DNA from: Micropterus salmoides
Lineage: Eukaryota > Chordata > Actinopteri > Centrarchiformes > Centrarchidae
Direction: 5' to 3'
DNA length: 64,000 nucleotides
Assembly (NCBI RefSeq): GCF_014851395.1
Contig: NW_024043372.1
Location: 40,519,386-40,583,385 of the forward strand
A program made the translations under genes and the position numbers. Of this stretch, positions 1-11,082 are shown piece after piece; positions within the stretch are counted from its first letter, which is position 1; each line of letters opens with the position of its first letter. Below the pieces are notes generated by a model. The model did no database searches and was not told the DNA's origin. It saw only the letters and a list, made by a program, of their open reading frames with translations.

Positions 1-305
1 CGATCCGTATCACGGCAGCAGGTGAGCTGCACTTCGGCTTATTAACGTAGCCTATCAAACAACTGAATCCAACATCCGCACTCTGTGTGTTCCCTGCTGC
101 TTTACCTGGTCCGTGCGTAAAATATCCACCATGACTTGTGACGTAAGTTAATAGTCTGCCATTTTTAAAATGAAGTAGGCCTAACATGCTCCAATACTGT
201 GAAGTCTCCGCGAGAGTGCCCCGCACTCGATGACATCGTTCATCTGGATGTTTCATTGTAGACATCGTCCGATGCAAATTTTGACGACATTGCCCAACCC
301 TAGTC
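1..305. other. No recognisable gene
   Basis: No open frame of note and no repeat that I recognise in the first 300 bases. The sequence is ordinary non-coding fish DNA leading into a LINE fragment. Confidence 0.5.
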
Positions 306-560
306 CAGATGACACCACCCTCACTGGGCTCATCTCTTGTGGGGATCAGTCCGCCCACAGGTAAGAGATTGACCATCTGGGGTCCTTGAGCAGCCAGATC
401 AATCTGGACCTCAATGCTCTGAAGACAGTGGAGATGGGCGGGTATTCCAGGAAGAGCCCTGCTGCACTCATCCCCATCAATCTGTGCAACTCCACACTCA
501 ACACTGTGGAGTCATTCTGCTCACCCAGGTCCTCCAGTGGGAGTTTATACACTTATGTCA
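306..560 (+). pseudogene. LINE reverse transcriptase fragment (CR1/Rex1-like)
   Basis: Reading through frames, this segment encodes the part of a non-LTR reverse transcriptase just after the catalytic YADD/FADD box: a DDTTLTGLI stretch, then NLDLNALKTVEM, then a VESF segment. This is the pattern found between the palm and thumb of CR1/Rex1-type fish LINEs. The family is known for target-primed reverse transcription. The copy lacks both ends and has an early stop after the SAHR motif, so it cannot be active. Its first 90 bases are nearly identical to 28751-28840, which is another fragment of the same family. The exact family name is inferred. Confidence 0.7.
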
Positions 561-2140
561 CCTTCATACTAATTACACCATTTCAAACTTTTCCAAGTTT
601 CCATACCCCTTTCTAAATAACCCTTTCAGGTCATATCTTCACAACACTTGGGGGAGTTTCTCACATTTCTTCACCTTCTTCATGGCTTTCAGGTAAAAAC
701 TACATTCAAACCTTAAAATGTTCTACATTTATCAGTGCAGTTTGAAGTTTATTCAACTTTAAAATCTTATTCATATTATTTAGAACATTTCCCATGTTTC
801 CAAGATGGACTTCAACTACTTTCTGCACATTTGTTGTGAATGCTTTACAGCATTAATAATATATTAATTAATAATATTTATAATTAATAAATGCGGGGCA
901 CCACCCTGGAATCAGGGATCAATAACCAAGTATGATCAGTCTAAAATAGGGTTTGTCCACCTACAGACGGCAAACAGAGAAGTGTGAATCCGTACACTGG
1001 CCGTGGCAACCAACTCTTACTACAACATTATACGCAAATAATCACAGACAACAACTTCTTAAAATTATAATAGGATTTATTCGACTCAAGCATAGATCAA
1101 TGATCAATAACTTTAGCAAGTAAATCACTATTAACTATTCTAAGCAAAATCAAATAAAGCCAATAAACAAATCATACAAAAACATACGACAATCCAGCAA
1201 GCGTGTGTGTGTATGTGTATGTGTGTGGGCGTGTGACAGACAAAGGAGGGGGAGATACTAAGAGAGGGGGGTGGATCTGACCATGTGGGTGGTGCCAGAT
1301 CCGGTTATGCTAGAGGCCAGCTGATTTTGGAATCAAGATGGTGGTTCAAGCCATGTGATTTCAAGATCAAGATGGCGGAAAATCACTCTCCCCTGAACAA
1401 AAAAATGGGGATGCACTCTGATGCTAGCCTACTGTGGGTCACAGGTCTGGTTAGCTTCAGAGATCACGTGGTGTGTGCATGTGGGGTTAGCAAGCAGAAG
1501 GAGGAGAGAAAGGCACAGACCAAAGCTATATACATACAATATACCACAAACTATCTTACAGCCACCAGCAGTGAATGTTCATTCAGCAGCGGTTGCTGCA
1601 TTGGATTAGATAGAATGTGCAATTGTATCTGTTCTCAGACAACAGAAACAAATACCAAAAATAGCAAAAATTACTGTTGCATACACTCAGCTACAACTTT
1701 ATCAATGAGAGGGGTGGTAGTGAGCAACCGTGTTCCCTGGTTTGATAAAAATACTGATACGTTTTCACACAGTAATAGGAACAAAGTAATATTATACAAG
1801 TAACAGGGCTGACACATCGGTAACAGGGTTGACAACAGTTACCGTATTGGTTATACTGCTTGTTTAAGTTACAGTCATGGGTGTAATGGAGTTATAATGA
1901 CACATTCTTAAACTTTTAATTCAACATAACTAATTAGAGTATTTTGGAGACAGAGGGTTGAATCTTTTTTTACCTCTATGGGGTCATGATCAAAATCATT
2001 GATACCAATTAGTGGTTGGTGATCTTGGCTATTGTAACAACGGTCGTTAGGGTCCATGTTGTCAAATGAGGTGTAAACAACAGTCTTTGGAATTTTCACA
2101 AGTGGCCAAATGTGACCAATTGTTCCATCTTCTAGGAACA
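560..2140. other. Non-coding stretch with GT-rich tract and a short repeated motif
   Basis: No gene is supported here. There is an impure GT tract at about 1200-1230. Two copies of the motif GTAACAGGG(T/C)TGACA lie at about 1799-1834; the motif recurs near 11573 and 11787, so part of this stretch is probably an unclassified interspersed repeat. The longest open frame (1285-1803) has no recognisable domain and low-complexity composition; I treat it as chance. Confidence 0.5.
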
Positions 2141-2142
2141 TA

Positions 2143-3362
2143 CACTCACCTAAAGGATTATTAGGAACACCTGTTCAATTTCTCATTAATGTAATTATGT
2201 AATCAACCAATCACATGGCAGTTGCTTCAATGCATTTAGGGGTGTGGTCCAGGTCAAGACAATCTACTGAACTCCAAACTGAATGTCAGAAAGGGAAAGA
2301 AAGGTGATTTAAGCAATTTTGAGCGTGGCATGATTGTTGGTGCCAGACGGGCTGGTCTGAGTATTTCACAATCTGCTCAGTTACTGGGATTTTCACGCAC
2401 AACCATTTCTAGGGTTTACAAAGAATGGTGTGAAAAGGGAAAAGCATCCAGTATGCGGCAGTCCTGTGGGCGAAAATGCCTTGTTGATGCTAGAGGTCAG
2501 AGGAGAATGGGCCGACTGATTCAAGCTGATAGAAGAGCAACTTTGACTGAAATAACCACTCGTTACAACCGAGGTATGCAGCAAAGTATTTGTGAAGCCA
2601 CAACACGCACAACCTTGAGGCGGATGGGCTACAACAGCAGAAGACCCCACCGGGTACCACTCATCTCCACTACAAATAGGAAAAAGAGGCTACAATTTGC
2701 AAGAGCTCACCAAAATTGGACAGTTGAAGACTGGAAAAATGTTGCCTGGTCTGATGAGTCTCGATTTCTGTTGAGACATTCAGATGGTAGAGTCAGAATT
2801 TGGCGAAACAGAATGAGAACATGGATCCATCATGCCTTGTTACCACTGTGCAGGCTGGTGGTGGTGGTGTAATGGTGTGGGGGATTTTTTCTTGGCACAC
2901 TTTAGGCCCCTTAGTGCCAATTGGGCATCGTTTAAATGCCACGGCCTACCTGAGCATTGTTTCTGACCATGTCCATCCCTTTATGGCCACCATGTACCCA
3001 TCCTCTGATGGCTACTTCCAGCAGAATAACGCACCATGTCACAAAGCTCCAATCATTTCAAACTGGTTTCTTCAACATGACAATGAGTTCACTGTACTAA
3101 AATGGCCCCCACAGTCACCAGATGTCAACCCAATAGAGCATCTTTGGGATGTGGTGGAACGGGAGCTTCGTGCCCTGGATGTGCATCCCACAAATCTCCA
3201 TCAACTGCAAGATGCTATCCTATCAGTATGGGCCAGCATTTCTAAAGAATGCTTTCAGCACCTTGTTGAATCAATGCCACGTAGAATTAAGGCAGTTCTG
3301 AAGGCGAAAGGGGATCAAACACAGTATTAGTATGGTGTTCCTAATAATCCTTTAGGTGAGTG
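2143..3362 (+). mobile_element. Tc1/mariner DNA transposon, complete ends
   Basis: A 1220-bp element with perfect 29-bp inverted repeats (2143-2171 and 3334-3362, beginning CACTCACCTAAAGGATTA), flanked on both sides by the TA dinucleotide (2141-2142, 3363-3364) that Tc1/mariner elements duplicate. One transposase gene runs between the ends on the plus strand. Perfect termini with a damaged gene indicate an element that could still be a substrate for transposase supplied in trans, but is not autonomous. It lies just upstream of a Penelope fragment. Confidence 0.95.
2283..3330 (+). pseudogene. Tc1-like transposase, frameshifted
   Basis: Encodes a Tc1-type DDE transposase, which cuts out and reinserts the element by binding its inverted repeats. 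Seen in order: an N-terminal paired-like helix-turn-helix (LSISQSAQLLGFSRTTISRVY), a second DNA-binding region, the first catalytic aspartate in SDESRF (about 2751), the conserved WG..GVMVWG region, the second catalytic site in QQNNAPCH, and the glutamate in PDVNPIEHLW (about 3123-3150). The second aspartate reads as asparagine (expected QQDNAPCH). Thirty-six residues separate that position from the glutamate, more than the 34 of classical Tc1. Two frameshifts, near 2303 and near 2805, break the gene. The likely start is the ATG at 2283, because MSE-type starts followed by NFERGMI are usual in the family. It ends at TAG 3328-3330. Confidence 0.9.
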
Positions 3363-3499
3363 TATAAAAAGACAGCATTATATATGGGGGATAAGTGGTG
3401 TCGTATATTCTTCTCTGTTGAGAGATGTTTTCTCTATTCTGGTGGAAATGGCTTCCTCCACTCCTCTTTAAACCATCTATCTTCCCCATCCAAATATAG

Positions 3500-3955
3500 T
3501 AATGAAATCACAATGTTGTTGCATTTTTCCTCCTTGTCTTTACCTCTCGTGTGAAAGATGGCTTTTTTGGAGTGTGGCATACACATTGAAGAGGACAGGA
3601 ACCTCCACATTGGAGTATACAGGAAACCCACACACACAGACCAGTACTTACTGGTATCACCACCCACTAGAGCACAAGCAAGGAGTTGTCAAAACTGCAC
3701 CACCAAGTTGTACCAACAAGTGCCCAGGCCCTAAAAGAAGGAGCACAAAAAAACTAAAGGATGAACTACTGTGGATACTCTAACTGGACCCTCGTGAAAA
3801 CAGCCACAAGCTCCAAGAAGAACTCTAATACTGTGGTTGGTGAAGAAAAGAGGAATAAAATTCTACATCGTCATTCCATACAATGTCAGCAGTGTCAGAG
3901 AAACTCAAGAGGATTTTCAACAAACACAACATCCCTGTGTCCAGCAACACACTAA
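3500..3955 (+). pseudogene. Penelope-like element reverse transcriptase fragment
   Basis: Across at least three frames this region encodes the C-terminal part of a Penelope-like reverse transcriptase: a CGIHIEEDRNLHIGVYRK-type segment, then THTDQYL, then HHPLEHKQGVVKT, then a CGYSNWTLVK stretch and a VSEKLKRIFNKHNIPV stretch. These motifs follow the RT palm in Penelope/Neptune elements and precede a GIY-YIG endonuclease, which is not seen here. Several frameshifts make it a dead fragment. It ends where the LINE 3' tail at 3957 begins. Element class is secure from the motif series; subfamily is not assigned. Confidence 0.8.
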
Positions 3956-3956
3956 G

Positions 3957-5140
3957 ATAAAATAAGATAAGAAAAACCTTTATTTGTCCCACAGTGGGGA
4001 AATTGCGGTTTGCAACAGCAAAGACAAGAGCAGAGATAGATAAGTGTACAAATAGCATAAACAAGTGTCAAACAAAGAAGTACCATTCTTACAGGAAATA
4101 AAAAGAAAGTTACTATACATTAAATAAGACTAAACAATAATTGTACATGAATCAGTAAAATTGCACTTACGAAAATGCTGCTGCTCCAGCAGACCACAGT
4201 GTAGAGGATGGCTGACGCCACCGCAGAGCCATAAAAAGTCTTTAGGAGGGGCCCTGTCACTCCAAAGGACCTCAGTCTCCTCAGGAAGTACAGACTGCTC
4301 TGACCCCTCTTGTACAGAGCATCTGTGTTGTGAGTCCAGACCAGTTTGTTGTTCAGGTGAACACCCAGGTACTCTCTCAATGTCCATTCCCTGGATGTTC
4401 ACCGGACGGGGGAGGGCAGACCGCCGTCTGCGAAAATCGACCGCTATCTCCTTGGTCTTCCCCGCGTTGATCAGTTCTGTGTCAGTCCTCTGTACTCTGC
4501 GTCGTCATCATCAGTGATGAGGCCAACAGTGGCATAGTCAGACAACTTCTGCAGAACACAGCTGTCCATGTTGTATCTGAAGTCAGCCGTGTAGAGGGTG
4601 AAGAGGAAGGGGGCCAGGACAGTCTCCTGGGGGGCACCCGTACTACACATGAGACGGTCAGACACACTGTCACGTGCTCTCACAAACTGTGGCCGGTTCG
4701 TGAGATAGTTCAGGACCCGCTGTGACAGCAGGTGGTCCACACCAGTCCTCTCCAGCTTGTCCTTCAGAAGCGTCGGCTGGATGGTGTTAAAAGCACTTGA
4801 GAAATCAAAAAATATGATTCTCACAGTGCTGCCGGGCTTCTCCAGGTGTGCAAGGGCACGATGCTGCAGGAAGATGACAGTGTCCTCCACTCCGATGTTG
4901 GGCCTGTAGGCAAACTGCAGCGGGTCCACCACTCCCAGCTTCAGGCTCAGGTTGAAGATCCTCTCCATAACTCCACACAGCTGGTCTGCGCAGGACTTCA
5001 GGAGCCTGGAGCTGATGCCATCTGGACCTGCTGCTTTTCGCCTTGATCTTCCTTAGCGCCTGTCTCACCTGTGCTGCTGTGAAAGACAGGGGTGGGCACG
5101 GGGGCTCAGTGCTGGGGGTGTGAAGAAGCAAGCCACAGCA
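3957..5140 (-). pseudogene. LINE reverse transcriptase, 5'-truncated (CR1/Rex1-like)
   Basis: On the minus strand the segment reads, 5' to 3', an RT N-terminal region with an EVRQALR-IKAK helix (about 5100-5040), QFAYRPNIGVEDTVIF (about 4915), the palm segment FFDFSSAFNTIQP, GAPQETVLAPFLFTLYTADF, and then the thumb (EYLGVHLNNKLVWTHNTDALYKRGQ). The catalytic box reads KLSDYATVGLI where FSDDT would be expected, so one catalytic aspartate is tyrosine. Frameshifts near 5035 and 4480 break the frame. The 3' end is at about 3957, with an AAGATAAAATAAGATAAG tail (as seen on the plus strand) and a following CTTTATTTGTCCCACAGTGG segment common to fish LINE 3' ends. The 5' end abuts the retroviral LTR remnant near 5179. 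Confidence 0.85.
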
Positions 5141-5178
5141 AAGGGATGCATCATCATTTACACAGTCTGGGTTTCTAT

Positions 5179-5416
5179 GTTTTGGGGAACAGAGATCCTC
5201 TCTCAACAACAAGAGAGGAAAACACCAAAACAATTTCACAGCTCTGACCTAAACCCTAGTAAATGTGGACAGACCAACATAAGCAGTATAGGAGAGGAAA
5301 GGTTAAGGATAAAAACACAATACATATCTATAACAATAATAGTAATAATAATGATAATATTAAAAGATCATACATAAAAGATTAAATGTAAGAGGACACA
5401 ATTTTCTGCCATAACA
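5179..5416 (-). repeat. Retroviral 3' LTR, truncated
   Basis: About 240 bp nearly identical to the 5' LTR at 11236-11508, including the AATAATAGTAATAATAATGA tract and the CCATAACA end (plus-strand reading), which is TGTTATGG on the coding strand. The LTR is truncated near 5179, where similarity stops and LINE-related sequence takes over. Differences from the 5' LTR include a missing insertion of about 40 bp near 11257. Confidence 0.85.
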
Positions 5417-5430
5417 ATCCTCCCTCTGGC
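5417..5430 (-). other. Retroviral polypurine tract
   Basis: On the minus strand the 14 bases immediately before the 3' LTR read CCAGAGGGAGGAT, a typical purine-rich plus-strand primer. Position directly abutting the LTR start TGTTATGG supports the call. Confidence 0.75.
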
Positions 5431-6289
5431 CATATATGGACATCCAAGAACAGAAAATTGAAAATTAGTCTTGGCCAATTTTGCAGAACACAGACATTGT
5501 TAAGTTATTAACAAGCAGGGGATCAAACATATTTGTATTTGTACTCATCCTGGATGAGAACCTCGGCTATCAAATATCATGTATCACATATTCACAACTG
5601 GCCTATAGCGTGGTATCTATAATGTCTCCTAGATTAATTTGTGGGACAAAACAGGGACATCTACAAAAGCTACAAGTGTGAATGTCTTTATTTGTGGATT
5701 ACTTACTTAAAATGAATTCAATTAGTCTTTCGGACAATGACATGTTAATATCTCAATATTTAACGGTCACAATCTTTGAAGGTTGATTGTAATAAAAGTA
5801 TCCACCATCCTCCATCTTTTTGTCACATCAACAGAGACTTGATTGAGAGACGCAATTTGATTTCTTTCGTTAAACTTATTTGTGACCCCTCTGGGCACCG
5901 CGATGGCATCTTTATTCACATTATGATCATTGGAGGAAAAGTCTGGGATGGAGCAATTCTGCCTGTGAGACTGTGAGGCTTCATATGGCACGATAAGGAC
6001 ATCCAATGCCAATACTACTCTCGAGCATGTACCTCTCCATCCTTCCGGCGTTGAGTTTGGTACAGCCGGCCACTCCCACCGGACCAGTACAGGTCAGGGA
6101 TGGCACGGACTTGGTGTAATAGCATTGTGTGTGTGTCCACACCTGGGAAATACCCCACCGACCAGCCGTGTGAACCTTGGAATGAGTCTCACCTCTGTGA
6201 ACACATCTAAATTTGACGTCTGTTACTACTGTGGTATTTTGAGGAGTGGGTGTGGCGGTGCTCGCGTGGGCAAGGAGTGGATATTTAGC

Positions 6290-6556
6290 CTAAGTTTCTA
6301 ACAGGGTGGAAATTTGTCCAACACATACAGAATAGGAAACACCAAAATCACAGAAATACCACTCAAAAACAACATTGAACCCCTGAGACCTAGCCGCTCC
6401 CATCCTGGCAACTGGAATGGGTGCCCTGGATGTGTGGAGCTGGATTCCATCATCAGTTCCTCGTTGGTCACTCTGTAGTTCAAATACGTGTAGTGTAGTG
6501 TTTGACTGCCTGACTCTTTCTTCTTCCCCACCCTCACTCACGTCCGCGCGGAGCAA
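6290..6556 (-). pseudogene. Remnant in env position of the retrovirus
   Basis: Two overlapping minus-strand frames lie between the integrase remnant and the polypurine tract, where env belongs. One (6537-6298) carries a hydrophobic run of about 19 residues (MLFLSGISVILVFPILYVL) that could be a signal peptide or membrane segment. No furin site, fusion peptide or immunosuppressive motif is visible, so assignment rests on position and hydrophobicity only. The rest of 5431-6289 shows no recognisable domain. Confidence 0.35.
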
Positions 6557-6589
6557 TGAATGTTATGTACGTATGCCTATAAGGTCAAT

Positions 6590-7135
6590 TCAAAATACCG
6601 AGAATATAGTGACTTGTTGTTACCCGAAACACAGGCAAGTTACTCCTCTGGCATGCTGTCTTTAGCACGTCTGGTCTGCTGAGCTCTAGCTGGTTGAGTT
6701 GGGATGTGGATGGAGGCTCGACGTCGTCGCAGGGCTCCGGGATAGACTTACAGTAGCTGGCGTAGATCCAGGTATCCCATCCCATGACTTTCACTGCGGT
6801 TTCGGTGGTTAAAAGGACTTGGAAAGGACCCTGAAAACCAGTTAAAGGAGAACCTGTGGCCCTTTATGAGTACACAACTCCCTGGCTCTAAGTGAGGGAG
6901 AGTAGCCATGGCTACAATGGGCAGCTGTGAAGGCAATGTCGCTTGCGCATATGGGAAAAACAAATGTATTACTTGACCAAACATTTTGTCATACTGTTAC
7001 CATTTTACTGCACCAGCACTCTGTTGCTGATGCCATCACTCAGGAAGGAAAACAGAGATGAATTTCAGTGATTAGGCTTGTTAGGGCTTTGGCAACCGCT
7101 CCGGCCTCCTGTTTATGGAAAACTTTAACCTATTT
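6590..7135 (-). pseudogene. Retroviral integrase remnant (core edge and C-terminal domain)
   Basis: Minus-strand frames give a core-edge helix KQEAGAVAKALTSLITEI (about 7110-7050), followed after a break by the C-terminal SH3-like region: LEPGSCVLIKG with a following FNWFSG segment, then a VMGWDTWIYASYCKSIP-like end (about 6790-6730). In gamma- and epsilon-type retroviruses these correspond to the helix after the first catalytic aspartate and to the DNA-binding C-terminus that inserts proviral DNA. The glutamate-bearing segment between them is missing, so the enzyme is dead. Frameshifts occur near 7030 and 6800. Confidence 0.75.
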
Positions 7136-9160
7136 ACTTAACATGCCAACAATTACAAGACAGCATTTCATTTATTCACATGGTGTTAGTGCAATTCACC
7201 ATATCACGTCTGAAAATGTAGGAAAGACACAGATTACTACAGCATGAGATTTTGAGTTGGTCCATAGTTGTTTTGCTTCCACCATCTCTCTGAGAGAGCT
7301 CTGGATAGACAGTAGCATATTCTAAACCGGTCTCACCCTCTCTGAGTGAGTCTTCTTACTTGGAGCGTGTCCAATAACACTGCGTCCAAAAACACAGACA
7401 GTTTACCTTCCATTCCTGACCCTGAACAGCTGCTAAGTCTAGCATCGAAGCAGATTCAACCTCATACTTTAAGATGTTAGTGTTAACCCTTGTTAATCAT
7501 CCATTCGTACCGTAGGCAATATCAAATAGTTAAAGGAAAAACTTTACGAAAAAACAGTTAAAGCATTAAAACTGTTATTCACGAATATTATTGAAATCTG
7601 TTAGTCCAGCAACCTTCATTCAGTCCTTATTCAACCTCCCCCATTTTGCCCACGTGGTCCCTTGGGACACACATGAGCAACCTTCTGGACCATGTTTTGA
7701 AAGGGTTAAACAAAAACATTCAGCAACCTGGAATGAGCTGGCAGCATCCGTTCTGGCTTCTCCTGTGTGAATCTGTTAGGGTGCATTTTATCATTAAACT
7801 GCAGCAAATGGGTGCAGACACACAAACATCCAGTTCAGTATAAAATAAGCAACAGGACAACAAAGCACCAAGCATCTGGTTCCCCCCCCCAGATGTAGTG
7901 TCAGAACAGGTCAGGTACCTGTCTTCTGGTCAACCACCTAAGGGAGAACTCAGGTCAAAGGTCAGGTCTTTGTAGTCCCCGAGTACGGCGGACTGTGGAG
8001 AGCCTTTTCAGTCAGTGTGGCTCTGTCATCTCAGTGTCGTCAGTTCCAAGTCGGTCAAGTGCACTGTTTTTCACCATGAATCATGGGAGAGATATTCATC
8101 TCTCTTTTAACCTTTGTCAATAATTAGGAACCTTTGTCTACAAAATCGTCATCACCACTTTATGGTGATTGGTTTTGGAATAGATGGAAAAGGCTTGTAC
8201 GCTGTGGGAGGGAGAGACGTACTCTCACTGTGATCACATGTCCCAGGTTTATCCTGTCTGTTCCAATTGCAATTGAGACAGACTAGCCTTGTGTGTGGCC
8301 ATTGAGATCTAACCGCTTTAGCAAACAATGGTCATCTCAGCATGCTTCTTGTGATGGACTGCAGAACGAAACCAACCAGTTTCGTGGTTAATGTAAATTT
8401 TTAACCAGGCCAGAATCACCAACAGAGAAATGTGTGGTATTTGATGTAATCAATAACAGGTTTGTGTGAAAATTCTAGACCTAGTGCTCACGAATGTACT
8501 GCATGATTTACTGCTAGTTGGTCTATAACACTCTACCACTCTACCACTCTGTGCTCTGTTGGTTGGCCTTCACCACAGTTTTCCCTTTGATGGAAAGTTG
8601 TGAGAGTGGGCAGGCTAGTCATCACAGGGGATGGTGACTCCAGCCTGCAACAGAGAATTCAAAACATATTAACAAACAATCAAACATGTTTAATACCTTT
8701 TAAGCGCTTCTTGTTTCCAAATCAAACTTGACTTTGTGAAACCTATAGCTATAAACTGTCATTCAGTTAGCAACTCAGACATGAGGTCACTGTTGAATGA
8801 ATGTCTACCCATTGTATATGGAAAAGATGTTATTGGAACTAGTTCACCAGTACTCAGAACCACAGCAATGTGTGTCAAAACAGGCTTGTTTACAACACCA
8901 CCCTTGTTCCACATAGTACCATATATACAACATCTCCCCCTCTTCTTGGGCAGTTTTAAACAAACAACGTAACAATCATGTCACCTGCAAGGTTTGACCT
9001 AATTATAGTTACTCTGATAATTTCCCAACCCCTTTGTGCTCAGTATTCATTACAAACATAGGATGTTCAAGTTTAGTATTACTTACTAAGATCTTAATAT
9101 GGTATTCATTTTAGTTTCCATGTGTTTGAGATTTTTACTTTATCTGTGAGAGGTTGTAAC
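7136..9160 (-). other. Retroviral interior without recognisable coding motifs
   Basis: Lies between the integrase and gag remnants, where protease and reverse transcriptase should be. I find no DTG protease motif, no YxDD box and no long open frame on the minus strand. Either pol is deleted and replaced, or mutated beyond recognition by eye. Confidence 0.4.
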
Positions 9161-9563
9161 TCACCTAGTGTGTTTTTGACTGGATCCTGTCACTAGGGTC
9201 CGTCCCTCCCCCTTCAGCTCAGTCCATTTGTTTTCTTTTTTTTTCTTGCCAGTCTGTTTTAGAAATTGTGCAACATCTCTTTTCCAATGTCCACTTTTGC
9301 CCTTTACTTTGCCCCCTTCCTCTGTACTGTCCATTTCTTCGTACCAGGATGGCTTGATACAGCACCAATCATTTTCTTTTGACAGTTGTTTTTGTGTTGA
9401 TCTTTTGTATGTTAAGCATGCTTCTTCGTGCTGTCTGTCTTCCATGCTGTGAAATACAACTCTTCCTTTCTCCAGCAGCAGTTTCTGGACTAATCAAACT
9501 CAGAACTTTCAGGGTCTCGTTGCGTCTCGCTTCAGACCACTGTAGTCCTAAGGTGATGGTCAT
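9161..9563 (-). pseudogene. Gag nucleocapsid remnant
   Basis: The minus-strand frame 9445-9161 (94 residues) contains GKVKGKSGHWKRDVAQF at residues 45-61. This matches the retroviral CCHC zinc knuckle C-x2-C-x4-H-x4-C with the histidine and the GKSGHWKRD core kept but all three cysteines substituted. The knuckle normally packages genomic RNA. An overlapping frame (9563-9369) appears to carry adjacent Gag sequence. Loss of every zinc-binding cysteine shows decay. Confidence 0.6.
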
Positions 9564-10199
9564 GCGGACTAGGAGAGTCTAACATGATTCGGTCTGGTCT
9601 TGCTGTTCAGCTGCTGGCCTGTATCATGTGGGCAGAACTTAGTCCAGTCCTTAGTCTGGACTGTCCTTTGCTGTACTCAGCATACTTCAGACTGCTTTCC
9701 TTCTTGTCTGGCTGGAGTGACATACGATGCTAATGATGGTGATTAAGAAAGCAACATCTTATCTTTATGCTGATTTTGAGGAAGTCCAGCTTGATTTGAT
9801 TTAAAAAAAAAATTTTCATCACTGTGTTTATCTCAGTCGTTCTGGGCCGTACTCTTTGACAACCTTATCCAAACTGCTCCAGCTGTGTCTGTGGAGCTGT
9901 CAAAGGTTTCAGTTAGGCTCATCACGTGAGCCGTGGCTTCAACAATGTCCTAAATGTCAGTATTGCTCTTTTCCCTGGTATTTCTTTCTCTGGGTAACTG
10001 GAGGGAGAGCCAATGTCTCTTTAAGCACATTTCCTTCTGTGGAGCATCAGTGGATGTTAAATTTTTTGGTTTCGCATCTCTCTGTTGCTGCCCAGTCAGA
10101 TTTTAGCAGCAGCTTCACCCATGGCATACTCTTCTTACTGGACTAGATCTGGGACTGGAGCATGTAGGAGGAGGTGGAGGAGCAGAGTCCAGGACTGGA

Positions 10200-11060
10200 T
10201 CAGCCGGAATGGATTCCGTGACTTGTACCTCGGTTAAAGAAGAAATAATCAGTTGATTTGTTCTTGTGATTTCTTTCATCAGTCATCAATAGGCTAATCA
10301 GTTTTCAGTTCTGAGCTTTCCTTAGCCTCAAATCTTGTCTTCTTCTAGCCTACCCATCTGAATTGCAGAATTTTTATTTTCTTTCCTCTGGACAGGGCTG
10401 CACGCTCTATTGCATTTCTGCTCTCCTTTCTCTCCAAACATGTCTTAAGATGGTTCAATAGTTTTAGGCTAAAGCTTCCATTTTGCAGGAAACCCATTTC
10501 AACCCACTTATCAAATTGTCCCATTAATGTCTAATATTTTAGTCATCAATTTCATAACTGCTAAAGGTAATCTTGGAGTGGATTCAGACTCAGTCATCAC
10601 TTTACTCTGACTCCTGCCATAGTCTACTCTCTCTAGCTAGTCTGTACTCGGGTCCATAGCAATATCAGGGTCCACTGAGTTCGGTTAAGTCTGAGGCTAC
10701 GCGCTGCAAACGTAACTTATTAGCTGGAAACCCCCATAACCCTCGGACACCACAGAGAAAACCAGGACACGTCTGTCCGCGAGCCCCTGATCCAGTCCCA
10801 CTTTCTACCCACTTGTCAGTTTACAAGCAGATAGAGAGTCCTGCAAATCATTCAGGCGTGAGATATAAGACCACTTCCTTCACTCTGTTCAATCTCACTC
10901 TTTTTATCTTTTTTCTCAATTATCTACTCATTTCTCACCGTGTAAGTTCTTTTCCTTTTCTTTCTGGAACGGAGCGAAGATCAGGGCTCTGCTGAACACA
11001 GCTTCTCCCTACAGGGAGGATTTTAAGCCGGCCTCTGTCCTTCAACGGAGTCCCTCATCC
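10200..11060 (-). pseudogene. Probable Gag leader and N-terminal remnant
   Basis: By position, between primer-binding site and nucleocapsid remnant. Minus-strand translation gives short open pieces such as WDNLISGLKWVSCKMEAL interrupted by stops. No domain is certain, so this rests mainly on context. Confidence 0.3.
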
Positions 11061-11080
11061 GTCCCATCTGGGGTGCCAAA
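11061..11080 (-). other. Retroviral primer-binding site
   Basis: Directly inside the 5' LTR end the minus strand reads TTTTGGCACCCCAGATGGGAC, i.e. an 18-base TGG-initiated segment two to four bases after the LTR terminal CA. A TGG start complementary to a tRNA CCA end is diagnostic of a primer-binding site. I could not assign the tRNA with confidence. Confidence 0.75.
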
Positions 11081-11082
11081 AT

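Noticed and set aside
1285..1803. 172-codon open frame
   Set aside because: No domain, Thr/Ser/Cys-rich low-complexity translation, beginning in a GT-rich tract and ending in an unclassified repeat. Probably chance.
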